Shown here piece after piece: positions 53,259 to 62,688 of a stretch of 64,000 bases of DNA. A program made the position numbers and the translations under genes. This DNA is from Luteibacter sp. 9135 (GTDB lineage: Bacteria > Pseudomonadota > Gammaproteobacteria > Xanthomonadales > Rhodanobacteraceae): contig NZ_JQNB01000001.1 of the NCBI RefSeq assembly GCF_000745005.1, positions 1,268,501-1,332,500 of the forward strand, given 5' to 3'. Each line of letters starts with the position of its first letter. Position 1 is the stretch's first letter. The notes under the pieces are model-generated. The model saw only the letters and a program-made list of their open reading frames with translations, had not been told where the DNA came from and did not search any database.

Positions 53259-55616
53259 ATGGCTGGGAAAAAGGGCGGGGAAGGGCGGGCATCCCGCGCC
53301 GATCTGCGAGGTCTGCTACCGCTGGCCGGCGCGACGTTGTTCATCGTGGTGGGCGCGTTCTGTGCCTGGCAGGCCTGGCTGATCGCCGATGAGGGCGCCG
53401 CGGCGGAGCGCACGCGCGACGCGCAGCGCCAGGTCGTGCGCGATCTCGGCCAGCTCTATGGCGCCAAACGCCAGCAATTCCTGCAGGCGACCGCCGCCCC
53501 CGCCGTCCAGGCGGCGATCGACGATCACGCCGCCGCGGCCGCGCAACTGCATGCGTTGCTGCCGGCCGCCGCCGTGGTCGAGGTATACAGCGCCGGCCTG
53601 GACGAGGTCGTTCGCGCCAATTTCCGTGAGTTCGGTTACGCCAAGGCGGCGCAGCTGCTGGCCGCGCTGGGCTCGTCCGAGCCGCCCGTCGCCGCCACCG
53701 CCGTACGCGGCAATCGGCGCTTCCTTTCCGTGGCCGAGCCGATCGCCGTCGGCGGTACGCTGCGCGCCTGGGTCTGGCTGGAGTACCCGTTCGAAGACAT
53801 CGTGGCGCGGTTCGACGCCGCCTCGCCCGGCGGCGGTCGCCTCTCGCTCCGGCAGGGCAGCGGGGAAAGTGGTATCACGTTGCTGGCCAAGGGTTCGACC
53901 TCGGTCGATTCGGACGGCCAGGAGACGGTCGTCCCCGGCACGTCCCTGTATGTCGTGGCGGCCATGCCGCAGGCCTTCATCGTCATTCCGCACTCGGTGC
54001 CGCTGGCGGCGCTGCTCAGCCTGATCGGCCTGGGCGCGGGTGGGTTCCTGCTGTGGTCCAGCCGGCGCCGTCCGGTACGGATCGAGGCGCCCGCGGAGCC
54101 CGAACTCCTGGTGGCCGAGGTGCCGCGCAAGCCTCGCCTGCCGCCGGCATCGGCCCACCCGGGTGATGCCCCGGGTGAGCGGGCGCGGGTCGCACCGGCG
54201 CCGCCGTCTACCCCCGCCATGGCGACGGCGCTTGACGCGTCGATGTTCCGCGCCTACGACATTCGCGGCGTGGCCGGCACCTCGCTCACGCCGGATGTGG
54301 CCTATCGCATCGGCCAGGCGATCGGCGGCCTGATGGCCGAGCGTGGCCTGCACGAAATGGTGGTCGGGCGTGACGGACGGCTTTCCGGGGAGTCGCTGGC
54401 GCGCGGCCTGTCGGAGGGCCTGCGCGCCGCCGGCATCGACGTGATCGATATCGGCCTGGCGCCGTCGCCGCTGGTCTACTTCGCGGCGTTCCACCTGGGC
54501 ACCGGCTGCGGCGTGGCGGTCACCGGCAGCCACAACGCGGCCGACCACAACGGGTTCAAGATCGTGGTCGGCGGCGAGACCCTGGCCGAAGCGGCCATCG
54601 CCGACCTGCACCGCCGGATCGTCGAGGGCGAACTGCGCGACGACGGCGTCGGCACCTGGCGCGAGCAACCCGTGCTCGATGCCTACGTGGCCCGCATCGT
54701 GGGTGACGTGTCCGCCGAGCGCCGACTCAAGGTCGTCGTGGATGCCGGCAACGGCGTGGCCGGCTTGGTGGCCCCCCGCGTCCTCGAAGGGATCGGCTGT
54801 GAAGTCATCCCGCTGTATTGCGATGTCGACGGCACGTTCCCCAACCATCACCCCGATCCGTCCGATCCGCGCAACCTGGCGGACCTGATCGCGGCGGTGC
54901 ACGCACTGGGCGCGGACCTGGGCGTCGCCTTCGATGGCGACGGCGATCGCCTCGGCGTGGTCACCGCAAAGGGTGAGGTCATCGACGCGGACCGGCTGCT
55001 GATGCTGTTCGCGGGCGACGTGCTCTCGCGCAATCCCGGGGCTACGGTGATCTACGACGTGAAATGCACGGGCCACCTGCGCAAGGTGATCCAGGATGCC
55101 GCGGGGGTGCCGTTGATGTGGCGTACCGGGCACTCGCTGATCAAGGCGAAGATGCGCGAGACCGGCGCCGCCCTGGCGGGCGAGATGAGCGGCCATTTCT
55201 TCTTCGCCGACAACAACCGCTGGTACGGTTTCGACGACGGCATCTACGCCGCGGCGCGCCTGCTGGAGATCGTCGCCGGTGATCTGGAAGAACGCACCGT
55301 CGCCGAACTCTTCGATACCTTGCCCCGCAGCGTGTCCACCCCCGAACTGAAGATGCCGGTGGCGGAGGAAGGCGAGGCATTCCGGTTCATGGACGCGTTC
55401 CGCGCCGGGGCCACGTTCGACGACGCCCGGGTAACGACGATCGACGGTGTCCGTGTGGACTGGCCCGACGGCTGGGGCCTGGTGCGTGCATCCAACACCT
55501 CGCCCGCGCTGATCTTCCGTTTCGACGCGGACAGTGGCAAGGCGCTGGAGCGCATCAAGCAGGCCTTCCGCCAGCGCCTGCTGGCGGTGGCTCCGGATCT
55601 GCCCCTGCCGTTCTGA
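53259..55616 (+). CDS. algC: Phosphomannomutase/phosphoglucomutase with N-terminal membrane sensor-like domain
   Basis: 785 residues, about 300 longer than classic AlgC/XanA. The first 300 hold two membrane helices (LAGATLFIVVGAFCAWQAWL at about 20-40 and ALLSLIGLGAGGFLLWSS at about 250) flanking a periplasmic region, then a Pro-rich linker. The enzyme begins at about 328 (FRAYDIRGVAGTSL). The phospho-Ser loop VAVTGSHNAADHNGFK, metal loop AFDGDGDRLG, sugar loop GEMSGHFFF and phosphate site RASNTSPA are intact. It interconverts hexose 1- and 6-phosphates for LPS, exopolysaccharide and nucleotide-sugar synthesis. The long form is known in Xanthomonadales and pseudomonads. Confidence 0.93.
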   Translation: MAGKKGGEGRASRADLRGLLPLAGATLFIVVGAFCAWQAWLIADEGAAAERTRDAQRQVVRDLGQLYGAKRQQFLQATAAPAVQAAIDDHAAAAAQLHALLPAAAVVEVYSAGLDEVVRANFREFGYAKAAQLLAALGSSEPPVAATAVRGNRRFLSVAEPIAVGGTLRAWVWLEYPFEDIVARFDAASPGGGRLSLRQGSGESGITLLAKGSTSVDSDGQETVVPGTSLYVVAAMPQAFIVIPHSVPLAALLSLIGLGAGGFLLWSSRRRPVRIEAPAEPELLVAEVPRKPRLPPASAHPGDAPGERARVAPAPPSTPAMATALDASMFRAYDIRGVAGTSLTPDVAYRIGQAIGGLMAERGLHEMVVGRDGRLSGESLARGLSEGLRAAGIDVIDIGLAPSPLVYFAAFHLGTGCGVAVTGSHNAADHNGFKIVVGGETLAEAAIADLHRRIVEGELRDDGVGTWREQPVLDAYVARIVGDVSAERRLKVVVDAGNGVAGLVAPRVLEGIGCEVIPLYCDVDGTFPNHHPDPSDPRNLADLIAAVHALGADLGVAFDGDGDRLGVVTAKGEVIDADRLLMLFAGDVLSRNPGATVIYDVKCTGHLRKVIQDAAGVPLMWRTGHSLIKAKMRETGAALAGEMSGHFFFADNNRWYGFDDGIYAAARLLEIVAGDLEERTVAELFDTLPRSVSTPELKMPVAEEGEAFRFMDAFRAGATFDDARVTTIDGVRVDWPDGWGLVRASNTSPALIFRFDADSGKALERIKQAFRQRLLAVAPDLPLPF

Positions 55617-55641
55617 CCGGCGGGTTTCGGTCGGGGCGGGA

Positions 55642-56292
55642 TCAGCGGCCGGACGAGTCCGCAGCCTTCAGTTCGCGATAGTGCTTCAGCTGCGCATCCA
55701 TGGTCACCTGGGCGGCATCCTTGGCGGCCTGCTGTCGCTGTAGCGCCGCGCGCAGGCCGGCCACCGTGTTGCGCTGCTCGGTGATCCGGTCGTTCAGGTA
55801 AGGGGGCACCGGCTGCTTGCCGCGCTCGAGATCGCCGGCGCGGTTGAGCAGGTCGGCCAGTGCCTTTTCCTGGCCCTGCAGGTTCATGCGCGTGGTGCGG
55901 GCGGCTTGCTCCACGTTGTCCAGTTCGGCCTGCTTGGCTGTCGAGAAGGCCGCTTCATCGGGATACGCATTGAGCAACTGGGCATCGTCACGCTTGCGCT
56001 GGTCGGCCGCCGCCTGGGCCGCGGCCTGCTGATCGGCCACCTTGCGCGCGGCCGCGCGTTCGTCGGCCGTCAACTGGCGATCCACATGGCGCACCGTCAG
56101 GCCTTGCGCATTGACCACGTCGTAGCCTGCCTTCATCGCATCGGGGGTCAGGCTGTCGCTGAAGAACGAATGGCCACCGGCGTCCTTCCACTTGTAGCGG
56201 AAGTTGTTGTTGTTCGCGGTGTTGTCCTGGGCCAGCGCCATCGTGCCGAAGCACAGGGCCGTGGCCGCCATCATGTAACGCACTGCTCGCAT
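55642..56292 (-). CDS. Exported DUF4124-type protein
   Basis: 216 residues. The ATG at 56292 (MRAVRYMMAATALCFGTMAL) has AGGAGGGG upstream and gives a signal peptide ending ALAQ. The DUF4124-like region follows (FRYKWKDAGGHSFFSDSLTP). After it comes a long Ala/Gln/Lys coiled coil (TADERAAARKVADQQ to RQQAAKDAAQVTMD). The domain is widespread in gamma- and betaproteobacteria with no assigned function. A minus-strand TATACT (56314-56319) 22 bases before the ATG is a good -10. The gene lies 99 bases downstream of pyrE on the same strand. Confidence 0.85.
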   Translation of the reverse strand: MRAVRYMMAATALCFGTMALAQDNTANNNNFRYKWKDAGGHSFFSDSLTPDAMKAGYDVVNAQGLTVRHVDRQLTADERAAARKVADQQAAAQAAADQRKRDDAQLLNAYPDEAAFSTAKQAELDNVEQAARTTRMNLQGQEKALADLLNRAGDLERGKQPVPPYLNDRITEQRNTVAGLRAALQRQQAAKDAAQVTMDAQLKHYRELKAADSSGR

Positions 56293-56313
56293 GGTGTCCC
56301 CTCCTGTGCAAGG

Positions 56314-56319
56314 AGTATA
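56314..56319 (-). promoter_or_regulatory. Candidate -10 element of the DUF4124 gene
   Basis: TATACT on the minus strand, 21-27 bases before the ATG, leaving a leader of about 15 bases that still holds the AGGAGGGG ribosome binding site. No strong -35 is seen at the normal distance. Confidence 0.4.
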
Positions 56320-56391
56320 GCCAGCCGGGAGTGACAGGCTACGCCCGCCTCCCCCAAAGCTGGACACCGACGACATCCTGGCCGGATACGC

Positions 56392-57039
56392 TCAGGCCTG
56401 GACGCCGTATCGCTCGCGGTAGGCCAGCAGTCGCTGATGTTCCGTCGCCAGATCGGGCCGCTCGCCGGCATAGGTCAGCACGTCGGCCAGTGTGGCGATG
56501 GCAATGACCGGAATGCCGAACTGGGCGGCCACTTCCTGCGCCGCCGACAGCTCGCCTTGCCCGCGTTCCTGCCTGTCGAGGGCGATCAGCACGCCGGCGG
56601 GTTCCGCGCCCTGGGCACGGATCAGTTCGAGGGATTCGCGTACCGCCGTGCCGGCGGTCATCACGTCGTCGACGATGAGCACGCGGCCGGTCAGCGGCGC
56701 GCCGACCAGGTGGCCGCCTTCGCCGTGATCCTTGGCTTCCTTGCGGTTGTACGCCCACGGCACATCCCGCCCCTGGGTGTCGGCCAACGCGATGGCCGTG
56801 GCGGCGGCCAGGGCGATGCCCTTGTAGGCCGGCCCGAACAGCATGTCGAACGGTACGCCCGAGCGGGTGGCCGCGGCCGCGTACGATCGGCCGAGACCGG
56901 CCAGGGCGGCACCGGAATCGATCCGGCCCATGTTGAAGAAATACGGGCTGCTGCGCCCCGATTTCAGCGTGAAGTCGCCGAAGCGCAGCACGTCGCGGGT
57001 CAGGGTGAGTTCGATGAATTCGCGCTGGTAGTCGTACAC
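56392..57039 (-). CDS. pyrE: Orotate phosphoribosyltransferase
   Basis: 215 residues, catalysing orotate plus PRPP to OMP in pyrimidine synthesis. The PRPP motif is [20 protein letters not shown] and the flexible catalytic loop is [17 protein letters not shown]. The start is GTG ([13 protein letters not shown]). It follows the GNAT gene by 10 bases on the same strand. Confidence 0.95.
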   Translation of the reverse strand: MYDYQREFIELTLTRDVLRFGDFTLKSGRSSPYFFNMGRIDSGAALAGLGRSYAAAATRSGVPFDMLFGPAYKGIALAAATAIALADTQGRDVPWAYNRKEAKDHGEGGHLVGAPLTGRVLIVDDVMTAGTAVRESLELIRAQGAEPAGVLIALDRQERGQGELSAAQEVAAQFGIPVIAIATLADVLTYAGERPDLATEHQRLLAYRERYGVQA

Positions 57040-57049
57040 GGGGGATCTC

Positions 57050-57550
57050 TCAGTGGGTCCAGGGGTGCAACGGGCGCCACATCACGTATTGCGGGCCGGC
57101 CGGACCGCCATGGTACAGCTCGTCGTCTTCGCGATAGCCCGCGCGGCGGTAGAGGTGCACGGCGGCCTCGTTGCGCAGGTTCACCGTCAACACGATGCGC
57201 TCGCGGTCGGGATGGCGGCCTTCCACATAGGCCTGGATGGCATCCAGGGCGCGGCGGCCGAGGCCCTGTCCCTGCCGGCCCGCGTCGATCATGAAAGAGC
57301 GCAGCGCCACCGCGCCCTCCGCCAGCGGATGATCGCCCAGGGCGGTCGCGCGCCGGTCGATGCGGACGTAGCCGACCACCATCTCGTCGACCAGCAGCGC
57401 CAGTGCCTCGCTACCCGGGCACACCGCGGCATCGGCCAGCGAATCGGCGGTGCGCCCGGCGAACGGCAACTGCCCGGGATGCACGGCCACCGCGAGGACG
57501 GCGGCGCGAAGTTCGGCGGTGACGGGCATGACGCGGACAGGCGGGCTCAT
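57050..57550 (-). CDS. GNAT family N-acetyltransferase
   Basis: 166 residues. The acetyl-CoA site is [20 protein letters not shown], and the end of the fold is [20 protein letters not shown]. The acceptor is unknown. It is first of a short operon with pyrE and starts close to the divergent exonuclease gene (58 bases between start codons). ATG 57550 gives [20 protein letters not shown]; the inner Met at position 8 is an alternative. Confidence 0.9.
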   Translation of the reverse strand: MSPPVRVMPVTAELRAAVLAVAVHPGQLPFAGRTADSLADAAVCPGSEALALLVDEMVVGYVRIDRRATALGDHPLAEGAVALRSFMIDAGRQGQGLGRRALDAIQAYVEGRHPDRERIVLTVNLRNEAAVHLYRRAGYREDDELYHGGPAGPQYVMWRPLHPWTH

Positions 57551-57608
57551 GCGCGCATTGTAGGCGCAGGTATGATGGGCGGGTCATCGAATGCCCGATC
57601 AAGGTCCC

Positions 57609-58379
57609 ATGCGCATCATCTCGCTCAACGCCAACGGTATCCGTTCCGCCGCCACCAAGGGTGTCTTCGAATGGTTGCGTACGCAGGAGGCGGACGTGGT
57701 CTGCCTGCAGGAAACCAAGGCCCAGGAATACCAGCTCACCGACCCGATGTTCCGGCCCGACGGACACCATTGCTTCTACCACGATGCGCGAAGCAAGAAG
57801 GGCTACAGCGGTGTCGCGATCTACTCGCGCCGTGAGCCGGACGAAGTGCGCGTGTCGCTGGGCCGCGAGGATTTCGACTGCGAAGGTCGCTATATCGAGG
57901 CGCGCTACGGCAACCTCAGCGTGGTGTCGTTCTATATCCCGTCGGGTTCCTCGGGCGACGAGCGCCAGCAGTACAAGTTCCGCGTGATGGAGTGGCTGAC
58001 GCCGATCCTCCGCGAATGGGCGGCCAGCGGGCGCGACTACGTGCTGTGCGGCGACTGGAACATCGTCCACACCAAAAACGACATCAAGAACTGGACCTCC
58101 AACCAGAAGAACTCCGGCTGCCTGCCCGAGGAGCGTGCCTGGCTCGACCTCCTGTTCAAGGAGATCGGCTGGATCGACAGCTTCCGCGCGCTGAAGCCGG
58201 AGGCGGTCGAGTACACCTGGTGGTCCAACCGCGGCCAGGCCCGCGCCAACAACGTGGGTTGGCGGATCGACTACCAGATCGTGACCCCGGGCCTGCGCGA
58301 TCGCCTGCGCGACTGCTCGATCTACCGCGACGAACGCTTTTCCGACCACGCGCCCTTCATCGTGGACTACGCCGAGTGA
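57609..58379 (+). CDS. xth: Exodeoxyribonuclease III (AP endonuclease)
   Basis: 256 residues of the ExoA/Xth family, acting in base-excision repair at abasic sites. Motifs are LNANGIRSAATKG, CLQETKAQEYQ, YSGVAIYSRREP, CGDWNIVHTKNDIKN and SDHAPFIVDY with the catalytic His. ATG 57609 (MRIISLNANGIRS) fits the family start; an earlier in-frame codon adds six residues. The stop overlaps the next gene's GTG start by four bases. Confidence 0.94.
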   Translation: MRIISLNANGIRSAATKGVFEWLRTQEADVVCLQETKAQEYQLTDPMFRPDGHHCFYHDARSKKGYSGVAIYSRREPDEVRVSLGREDFDCEGRYIEARYGNLSVVSFYIPSGSSGDERQQYKFRVMEWLTPILREWAASGRDYVLCGDWNIVHTKNDIKNWTSNQKNSGCLPEERAWLDLLFKEIGWIDSFRALKPEAVEYTWWSNRGQARANNVGWRIDYQIVTPGLRDRLRDCSIYRDERFSDHAPFIVDYAE

Positions 58380-59680
58380 GCGATACCGCCGCGGCGCCGC
58401 GCTACAAGGGCTTGCGTGGTATCGCCGCCGCGTTCGCCCAGCCGGGCGCCGTCACCCTGCTTTTCTTCGGTCTGGCATCCGGGCTGCCGTTCCTGCTGGT
58501 AGGCAACACGCTGTCGGCGTGGCTCAAGGAATCGGGTGTCGATTACGGTGCGATCGGCGTCGCCAGCTACGTCACGTTTGCCTATAACTTCAAGTTCCTG
58601 TGGGCGCCGCTGGTCGATAAGTGGCGTCTGCCGCTGTTCGGTCGCCTGGGCCTGCGTCGCGGCTGGCTGATGTTCGCCCTGCTGTTGCTGGGTGTCGGCC
58701 TGCTCGGCATGGCCTCTTTCCCGCCGACGCTCTCGCTGGCGCGCTTCATGGCCGTCACCCTGGTGGCCGCCTTCGCCGGTGCCACCATCGATATCGTGGT
58801 GGATGCCTATCGCGTGGAGATCGCGCCCCCCGAGGCCCAGGGCGCGCTGGCCGCCACCTACACCCTCGGCTACCGGTTGGGCCTGATCGCCGGCGGTGCC
58901 GGCATCCTGCTCGTGGCCGATGCGCTCGGCTGGCAACGCGGCTACGTGGCCATCTGCGCCTTGCTGGTCATCCCTGTCATCGCCGTGCTGCTGGCCCGCG
59001 AGCCGGAACATCGCGTGCGCGAGCGTGTGCCCATGCGGGTAGCGATCCAGGAGGGGTTCGTCGGACCGTTCCGCGATTTCCTGTCGCGCTACGGGCTGGG
59101 GCTGGCGCTGGGCCTGCTGCTGTTCGTCGCCCTGTTTCGCCTGCCCGACCAGATGCTCGGGGTCATGGCGTACCCCTTCTACCTGGACGCCGGTTTCAGC
59201 AAGACCCAGATCGCCGAGGTGTCGAAGGTGTACGGCGTGATCGTCGGCATCGTCGGCGCACTGCTGGGCGGCTGGGCGGTCACCCGCTTCGACATGCGCC
59301 GCCTACTGGTGATCTCCGCCATCGGCGTCGCGGTGTCCAACCTGCTCTACCTGCTGATGGCGATGAACCCCGGGCAGACCTGGGCGTTCGTGGCCACCCT
59401 GTCCGGCGACAACTTTGCCCAGGGCTTTGCCGGGCCCGTGCTGGTGGCCTTCATGTCGGGGCTGGTCAACCGCCGGTTCACCGCGACGCAGTACGCGCTG
59501 CTGAGTGCGCTGGCCAACCTGCCGGGCAAGCTGCTGGGAGGGCTTTCGGGCTTCCTGGTCAAGGATTCGGGCTACGCGGCGCTGTTCATCGTCAGCACCG
59601 TATCCATCGTACCCACCCTGGTCCTGCTGGCGCTGCTGTGGCACCGGATGCCGCGCCCCATGGCCGTCGAAGCGGTGTAG
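58376..59680 (+). CDS. AmpG-like MFS permease
   Basis: 434 residues with about 12 membrane helices. It is like AmpG, the importer of anhydromuropeptides for murein recycling (FFGLASGLPFLLVGNTLSAW, FLWAPLVDKWRLPLFGRLGL, FMSGLVNRRFTATQYALLSA). It starts at a GTG inside the xth stop. AnmK, which phosphorylates a product of the same pathway, lies 390 bases away on the other strand. The function in muropeptide import is therefore well supported by context, although other solutes are possible. Confidence 0.87.
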   Translation: MSDTAAAPRYKGLRGIAAAFAQPGAVTLLFFGLASGLPFLLVGNTLSAWLKESGVDYGAIGVASYVTFAYNFKFLWAPLVDKWRLPLFGRLGLRRGWLMFALLLLGVGLLGMASFPPTLSLARFMAVTLVAAFAGATIDIVVDAYRVEIAPPEAQGALAATYTLGYRLGLIAGGAGILLVADALGWQRGYVAICALLVIPVIAVLLAREPEHRVRERVPMRVAIQEGFVGPFRDFLSRYGLGLALGLLLFVALFRLPDQMLGVMAYPFYLDAGFSKTQIAEVSKVYGVIVGIVGALLGGWAVTRFDMRRLLVISAIGVAVSNLLYLLMAMNPGQTWAFVATLSGDNFAQGFAGPVLVAFMSGLVNRRFTATQYALLSALANLPGKLLGGLSGFLVKDSGYAALFIVSTVSIVPTLVLLALLWHRMPRPMAVEAV

Positions 59681-59695
59681 GCCGCACGGCCGGTT

Positions 59696-59723
59696 TTGGT
59701 CACCGGCCGGATGTGTGTAAGAT
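59696..59723 (+). promoter_or_regulatory. Candidate promoter of the ribbon-helix-helix gene
   Basis: TTGGTC (59696-59701) and TAAGAT (59718-59723) with a 16-base spacer, about 40 bases before the GTG start. The match is moderate. Confidence 0.4.
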
Positions 59724-59761
59724 TTCCGGCACAGGGGGCATGCGCGAGGAGTAAAACGCAC

Positions 59762-60073
59762 GTGCCAGATATTATCGTGAGACACATCGACGAGCAGATG
59801 GCCGAGCGGATCAAGTCGCTCGCGCGCGAGCGCCGCTGGTCGATCAACGAAGTGATCCTCCACGCATTGCGCTACGGGCTGGGTCTCAGTCCCGGCGACG
59901 TGTTCAGTGAACTGTTGCTCGAGCCCGGCGACATCGCGCACCTCACCGGTGCCTGGGATGCCCAGGAGCAGGCCGCTTTCCAGGAGGCACTGTCCGCGTT
60001 GACCCAGGCCTCGCCGTCGTCCCTGGCGGACGCGGCAGCGCGTAGCGACGCGAGCCCCGCCGAGCGGGTCTAG
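59762..60073 (+). CDS. Small ribbon-helix-helix DNA-binding protein
   Basis: 103 residues from the GTG at 59762 (MPDIIVRHIDEQMAERIKSL), with AGGAG about 11 bases upstream. IIVRHIDEQMAERIKSLARE followed by WSINEVILHALRYGLGL has the strand-helix-helix pattern of Arc/MetJ-type repressors and FitA-like antitoxins. The C-terminal half is Ala/Ser-rich and probably disordered. No toxin gene follows: the next gene is anmK on the other strand, sharing the CTAG at the two stops. It is thus an orphan regulator of unknown target. Confidence 0.8.
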   Translation: MPDIIVRHIDEQMAERIKSLARERRWSINEVILHALRYGLGLSPGDVFSELLLEPGDIAHLTGAWDAQEQAAFQEALSALTQASPSSLADAAARSDASPAERV

Positions 60074-61206
60074 CCGCCGAGCGGTCCTGATGCAGGCGCC
60101 GCATAGAGGGCGCCCAGTAGTCGCGGGCCGCGCGCCCCGGTCACGACCGGCAGGTTGCCCGGTTCGCCCCGCAGGCGGCGATACGCCAGCCAGGCGAACG
60201 CCATGGCTTCCAGCATGTCGGGGTCGATGCCGAAATCGGTGCTCATCCGCAGCCGAGGGCCATCCAGTCGATCGGCAATGGCCTGCATCAGGCCCGCATT
60301 GTGCACACCACCCCCGCAGGCGACGACGTCGATGGCGTCGGGCGCGTGCCGTTCGATCGCTTCCACCACGCTGACCGCGCTCAAGGCCAGCAGGGTGGCC
60401 TGCACATCCTCGGGGGGCAGTTCGCCCACGCGGGAGTGTGCCGCCAGCCAGACGAGATGGAAGTGTTCACGTCCCGTGCTTTTCGGTGGAGCGAGCGCGA
60501 AATACGTATCGGCCAGCAGTTCGCGCAGCAACGGCGCATCCACACGGCCCGACGCGGCGAAACGTCCGTCGCGATCGAAGGCTTCCCCCCGATGCCGCAG
60601 GCACCAGGCGTCCATCAGGCCATTGGCGGGGCCGGTATCGAAACCCGTCACGCCGCCGTCGGCGTCCAGCAGGGTGATGTTGGCGATGCCACCCAGGTTG
60701 AGTACCACGCGCGTGCCGGACACGGGGCGCAACACCGTGGCGTGGAAGGCCGGCACGAGCGGAGCGCCCTGGCCACCGGCGGCGACGTCAGCGCGGCGGA
60801 AATCGGCCACGGTGTCGATGCCGGTGCGTTCCGTGATCACCGAGGCGTCGCCGATCTGCAGGGTGAAGGGGTGGTCACCGCCGGGACGGTGGCGGATCGT
60901 CTGGCCGTGCGAGCCGATCGCGGTAACGTCGGAGCGGGCGACGCCGGCTTGTGCCAGCACGGCCTGGGCCGCTTCGGCGAAGGCCATGCCCACGGCCACA
61001 TCGAGCCGGCCATAGCGGTCCAGGTCGAGGCGTTCCTCATCCTGCGCCACGGCCAGGATCAGCTGGCGCAGGGCGTTATCCCAGGGATACGTGAGCCCGG
61101 CGACGAGGGCCGGGCGTTCGTTCTCGAAGCGGACCAGCGCGGCGTCGATGCCGTCGGCGCTGGTCCCTGAAATGAGGCCGATGTACAGGCCGTCCGCACG
61201 CGCCAT
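60070..61206 (-). CDS. anmK: Anhydro-N-acetylmuramic acid kinase
   Basis: 378 residues of the sugar-kinase/actin fold. AnmK converts anhydroMurNAc to MurNAc-6-phosphate in cell-wall recycling. Motifs are YIGLISGTSADGIDAALVRF (phosphate 1), IGSHGQTIRHRPG, VVLNLGGIANITLLDADGGV and DVVACGGGVHNAGLMQAIAD. The start lies three bases after the peptidase stop, so the two are one operon and both concern murein turnover. Confidence 0.95.
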   Translation of the reverse strand: MARADGLYIGLISGTSADGIDAALVRFENERPALVAGLTYPWDNALRQLILAVAQDEERLDLDRYGRLDVAVGMAFAEAAQAVLAQAGVARSDVTAIGSHGQTIRHRPGGDHPFTLQIGDASVITERTGIDTVADFRRADVAAGGQGAPLVPAFHATVLRPVSGTRVVLNLGGIANITLLDADGGVTGFDTGPANGLMDAWCLRHRGEAFDRDGRFAASGRVDAPLLRELLADTYFALAPPKSTGREHFHLVWLAAHSRVGELPPEDVQATLLALSAVSVVEAIERHAPDAIDVVACGGGVHNAGLMQAIADRLDGPRLRMSTDFGIDPDMLEAMAFAWLAYRRLRGEPGNLPVVTGARGPRLLGALYAAPASGPLGG

Positions 61207-61209
61207 GGA

Positions 61210-62688
61210 TCAGTCGGCGCCGTTCGCGCCGGTGTCGGCACGGGCGAGCTTGGTGCTGTTGTCGATCTGCTTCAGGCGGGCCAGCTGCGGTCCGACCACA
61301 TCCTTCCGGAACTTCGCCAGCTGGGCGGCCGGCAACGGCTCCGGCTTCGGCAGCGTCACCGTCTGCGGATCGCGCTGCACGTTGTTGACGCGGAATTCGT
61401 AGTGCAGGTGGGGACCGGTGGCCAGGCCGGTCATGCCGACGAAGCCGATGGTGCTGCCCTGGCTGACCCGCTGGCCCACGCGCAGGTTGGCGAACTTGGA
61501 CATATGGCCGTAGGCCGTGCTGATGGTGGCGTTGTGCTGGATCACTACGAAGTTGCCGTAGCCGTTCATCCAGCCGCGGAACTTGACCACGCCATCGCCC
61601 GCCGCATGGATCGGCGTGCCGGTGGGGGCCGCGTAATCCACGCCCTTGTGCGCGCGCATCTTGCCCAGGATCGGATGCATGCGTCCGGCGCTGAACTGCG
61701 AGGAGATACGGGTGAAGTCGACCGGGATACGCAGGAACGAACCGGTGAGCGGCCGCCCTTCTTCACTGTAGTAGCTGTATTTGCCGTCGCCGTTCTTGTA
61801 GCGGTAAGCGGTATAGCGCTTGCCCTGGTTCACGAACTCCGCGGCGGAGATATCGCCGTCGCGCAGGAACGAGCCGTCGCTGTACACATCGTCGTAGATG
61901 ACGGTGAAGCTGTCGCCGACGCGCAGGTCCTGCACGAAGTCGATGTCGAACTTGAACACCTCGGCCAGCTTCAGCACCATCGCGTTGCTCATGCCGGCCT
62001 GGGAGGCCGCGCCGAACAGGGAGCCGTCGATGACACCGTGGACGATGTGCTCGCGATGCTGCACGTCGCGCGTCTGCGTCGTCAGCTGGGGCTTGTCGCC
62101 GTCGATGCGCAGAGTGGCGATGGTGGCTTCGTCCTGGTCGAAGCGCACGCCCTCGAGGGTGTGGTCGTCGCCGACGAGGAACTGGAACTCCTGGCCCGGC
62201 TTGATCTGGTGGAACACTTTCGCACCGCCGGCACCGTCGATCACGTGCTGCAGGTCGGTCATGGTCAGACCCTGCGCCAGGAAGATATCGGCGAGGGTCT
62301 GGCCCGGCTTCACCTGCACCGTCTGCCATTGTTCGATCGGGGCGATCGGCTTGATGGACGCGGGGTCGATCTTCGGCAGGGCCAGCGGAACCACCGCGTG
62401 GGACTTCGACAAGGCCATGGGCACGGTAACCGCGGAACCGGTCACCGTCGTCTGCTTCTTCATGGCGCCGGCCCAGGCAGGGATCACCAGGGCGGAAAGG
62501 ATGACCAGGAGGAACGCCGTGCCGGCGAGAATCCAGCGCTCACGACTCCAGCTCAGCGGCTCGGCCGAGGCGTTACGACTGAACGACCAATGGGCGCGCG
62601 AGTCGTAGAAGTGCGAATGCCTGCGCTGTGCCTTGCGCCGGATGGCCTGCTTGCGGGCGCTGTGTGCCCTGCGGTTTGCGTCACTCAT
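61210..62688 (-). CDS. M23 family peptidoglycan endopeptidase (MepM-like)
   Basis: 492 residues. A basic cytoplasmic N-terminus and one membrane helix (WILAGTAFLLVILSALVIPA, about 52-71) are followed by a LysM/OapA-like region (about 115-165, VKPGQTLADIFLAQGL). The C-terminal M23 domain has zinc motifs MHPILGKMRAHKGVDYAAPT (HxxxD) and GLATGPHLHYEF (HxH), both intact. It cuts peptide cross-links in murein. It is first of a two-gene operon with anmK and divergent from tyrS. Confidence 0.94.
   Translation of the reverse strand: MSDANRRAHSARKQAIRRKAQRRHSHFYDSRAHWSFSRNASAEPLSWSRERWILAGTAFLLVILSALVIPAWAGAMKKQTTVTGSAVTVPMALSKSHAVVPLALPKIDPASIKPIAPIEQWQTVQVKPGQTLADIFLAQGLTMTDLQHVIDGAGGAKVFHQIKPGQEFQFLVGDDHTLEGVRFDQDEATIATLRIDGDKPQLTTQTRDVQHREHIVHGVIDGSLFGAASQAGMSNAMVLKLAEVFKFDIDFVQDLRVGDSFTVIYDDVYSDGSFLRDGDISAAEFVNQGKRYTAYRYKNGDGKYSYYSEEGRPLTGSFLRIPVDFTRISSQFSAGRMHPILGKMRAHKGVDYAAPTGTPIHAAGDGVVKFRGWMNGYGNFVVIQHNATISTAYGHMSKFANLRVGQRVSQGSTIGFVGMTGLATGPHLHYEFRVNNVQRDPQTVTLPKPEPLPAAQLAKFRKDVVGPQLARLKQIDNSTKLARADTGANGAD

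Noticed and set aside
59762..60073. Ribbon-helix-helix protein as antitoxin of a toxin-antitoxin pair
   Set aside because: No toxin-like ORF follows on the same strand. The adjacent gene is anmK on the opposite strand.
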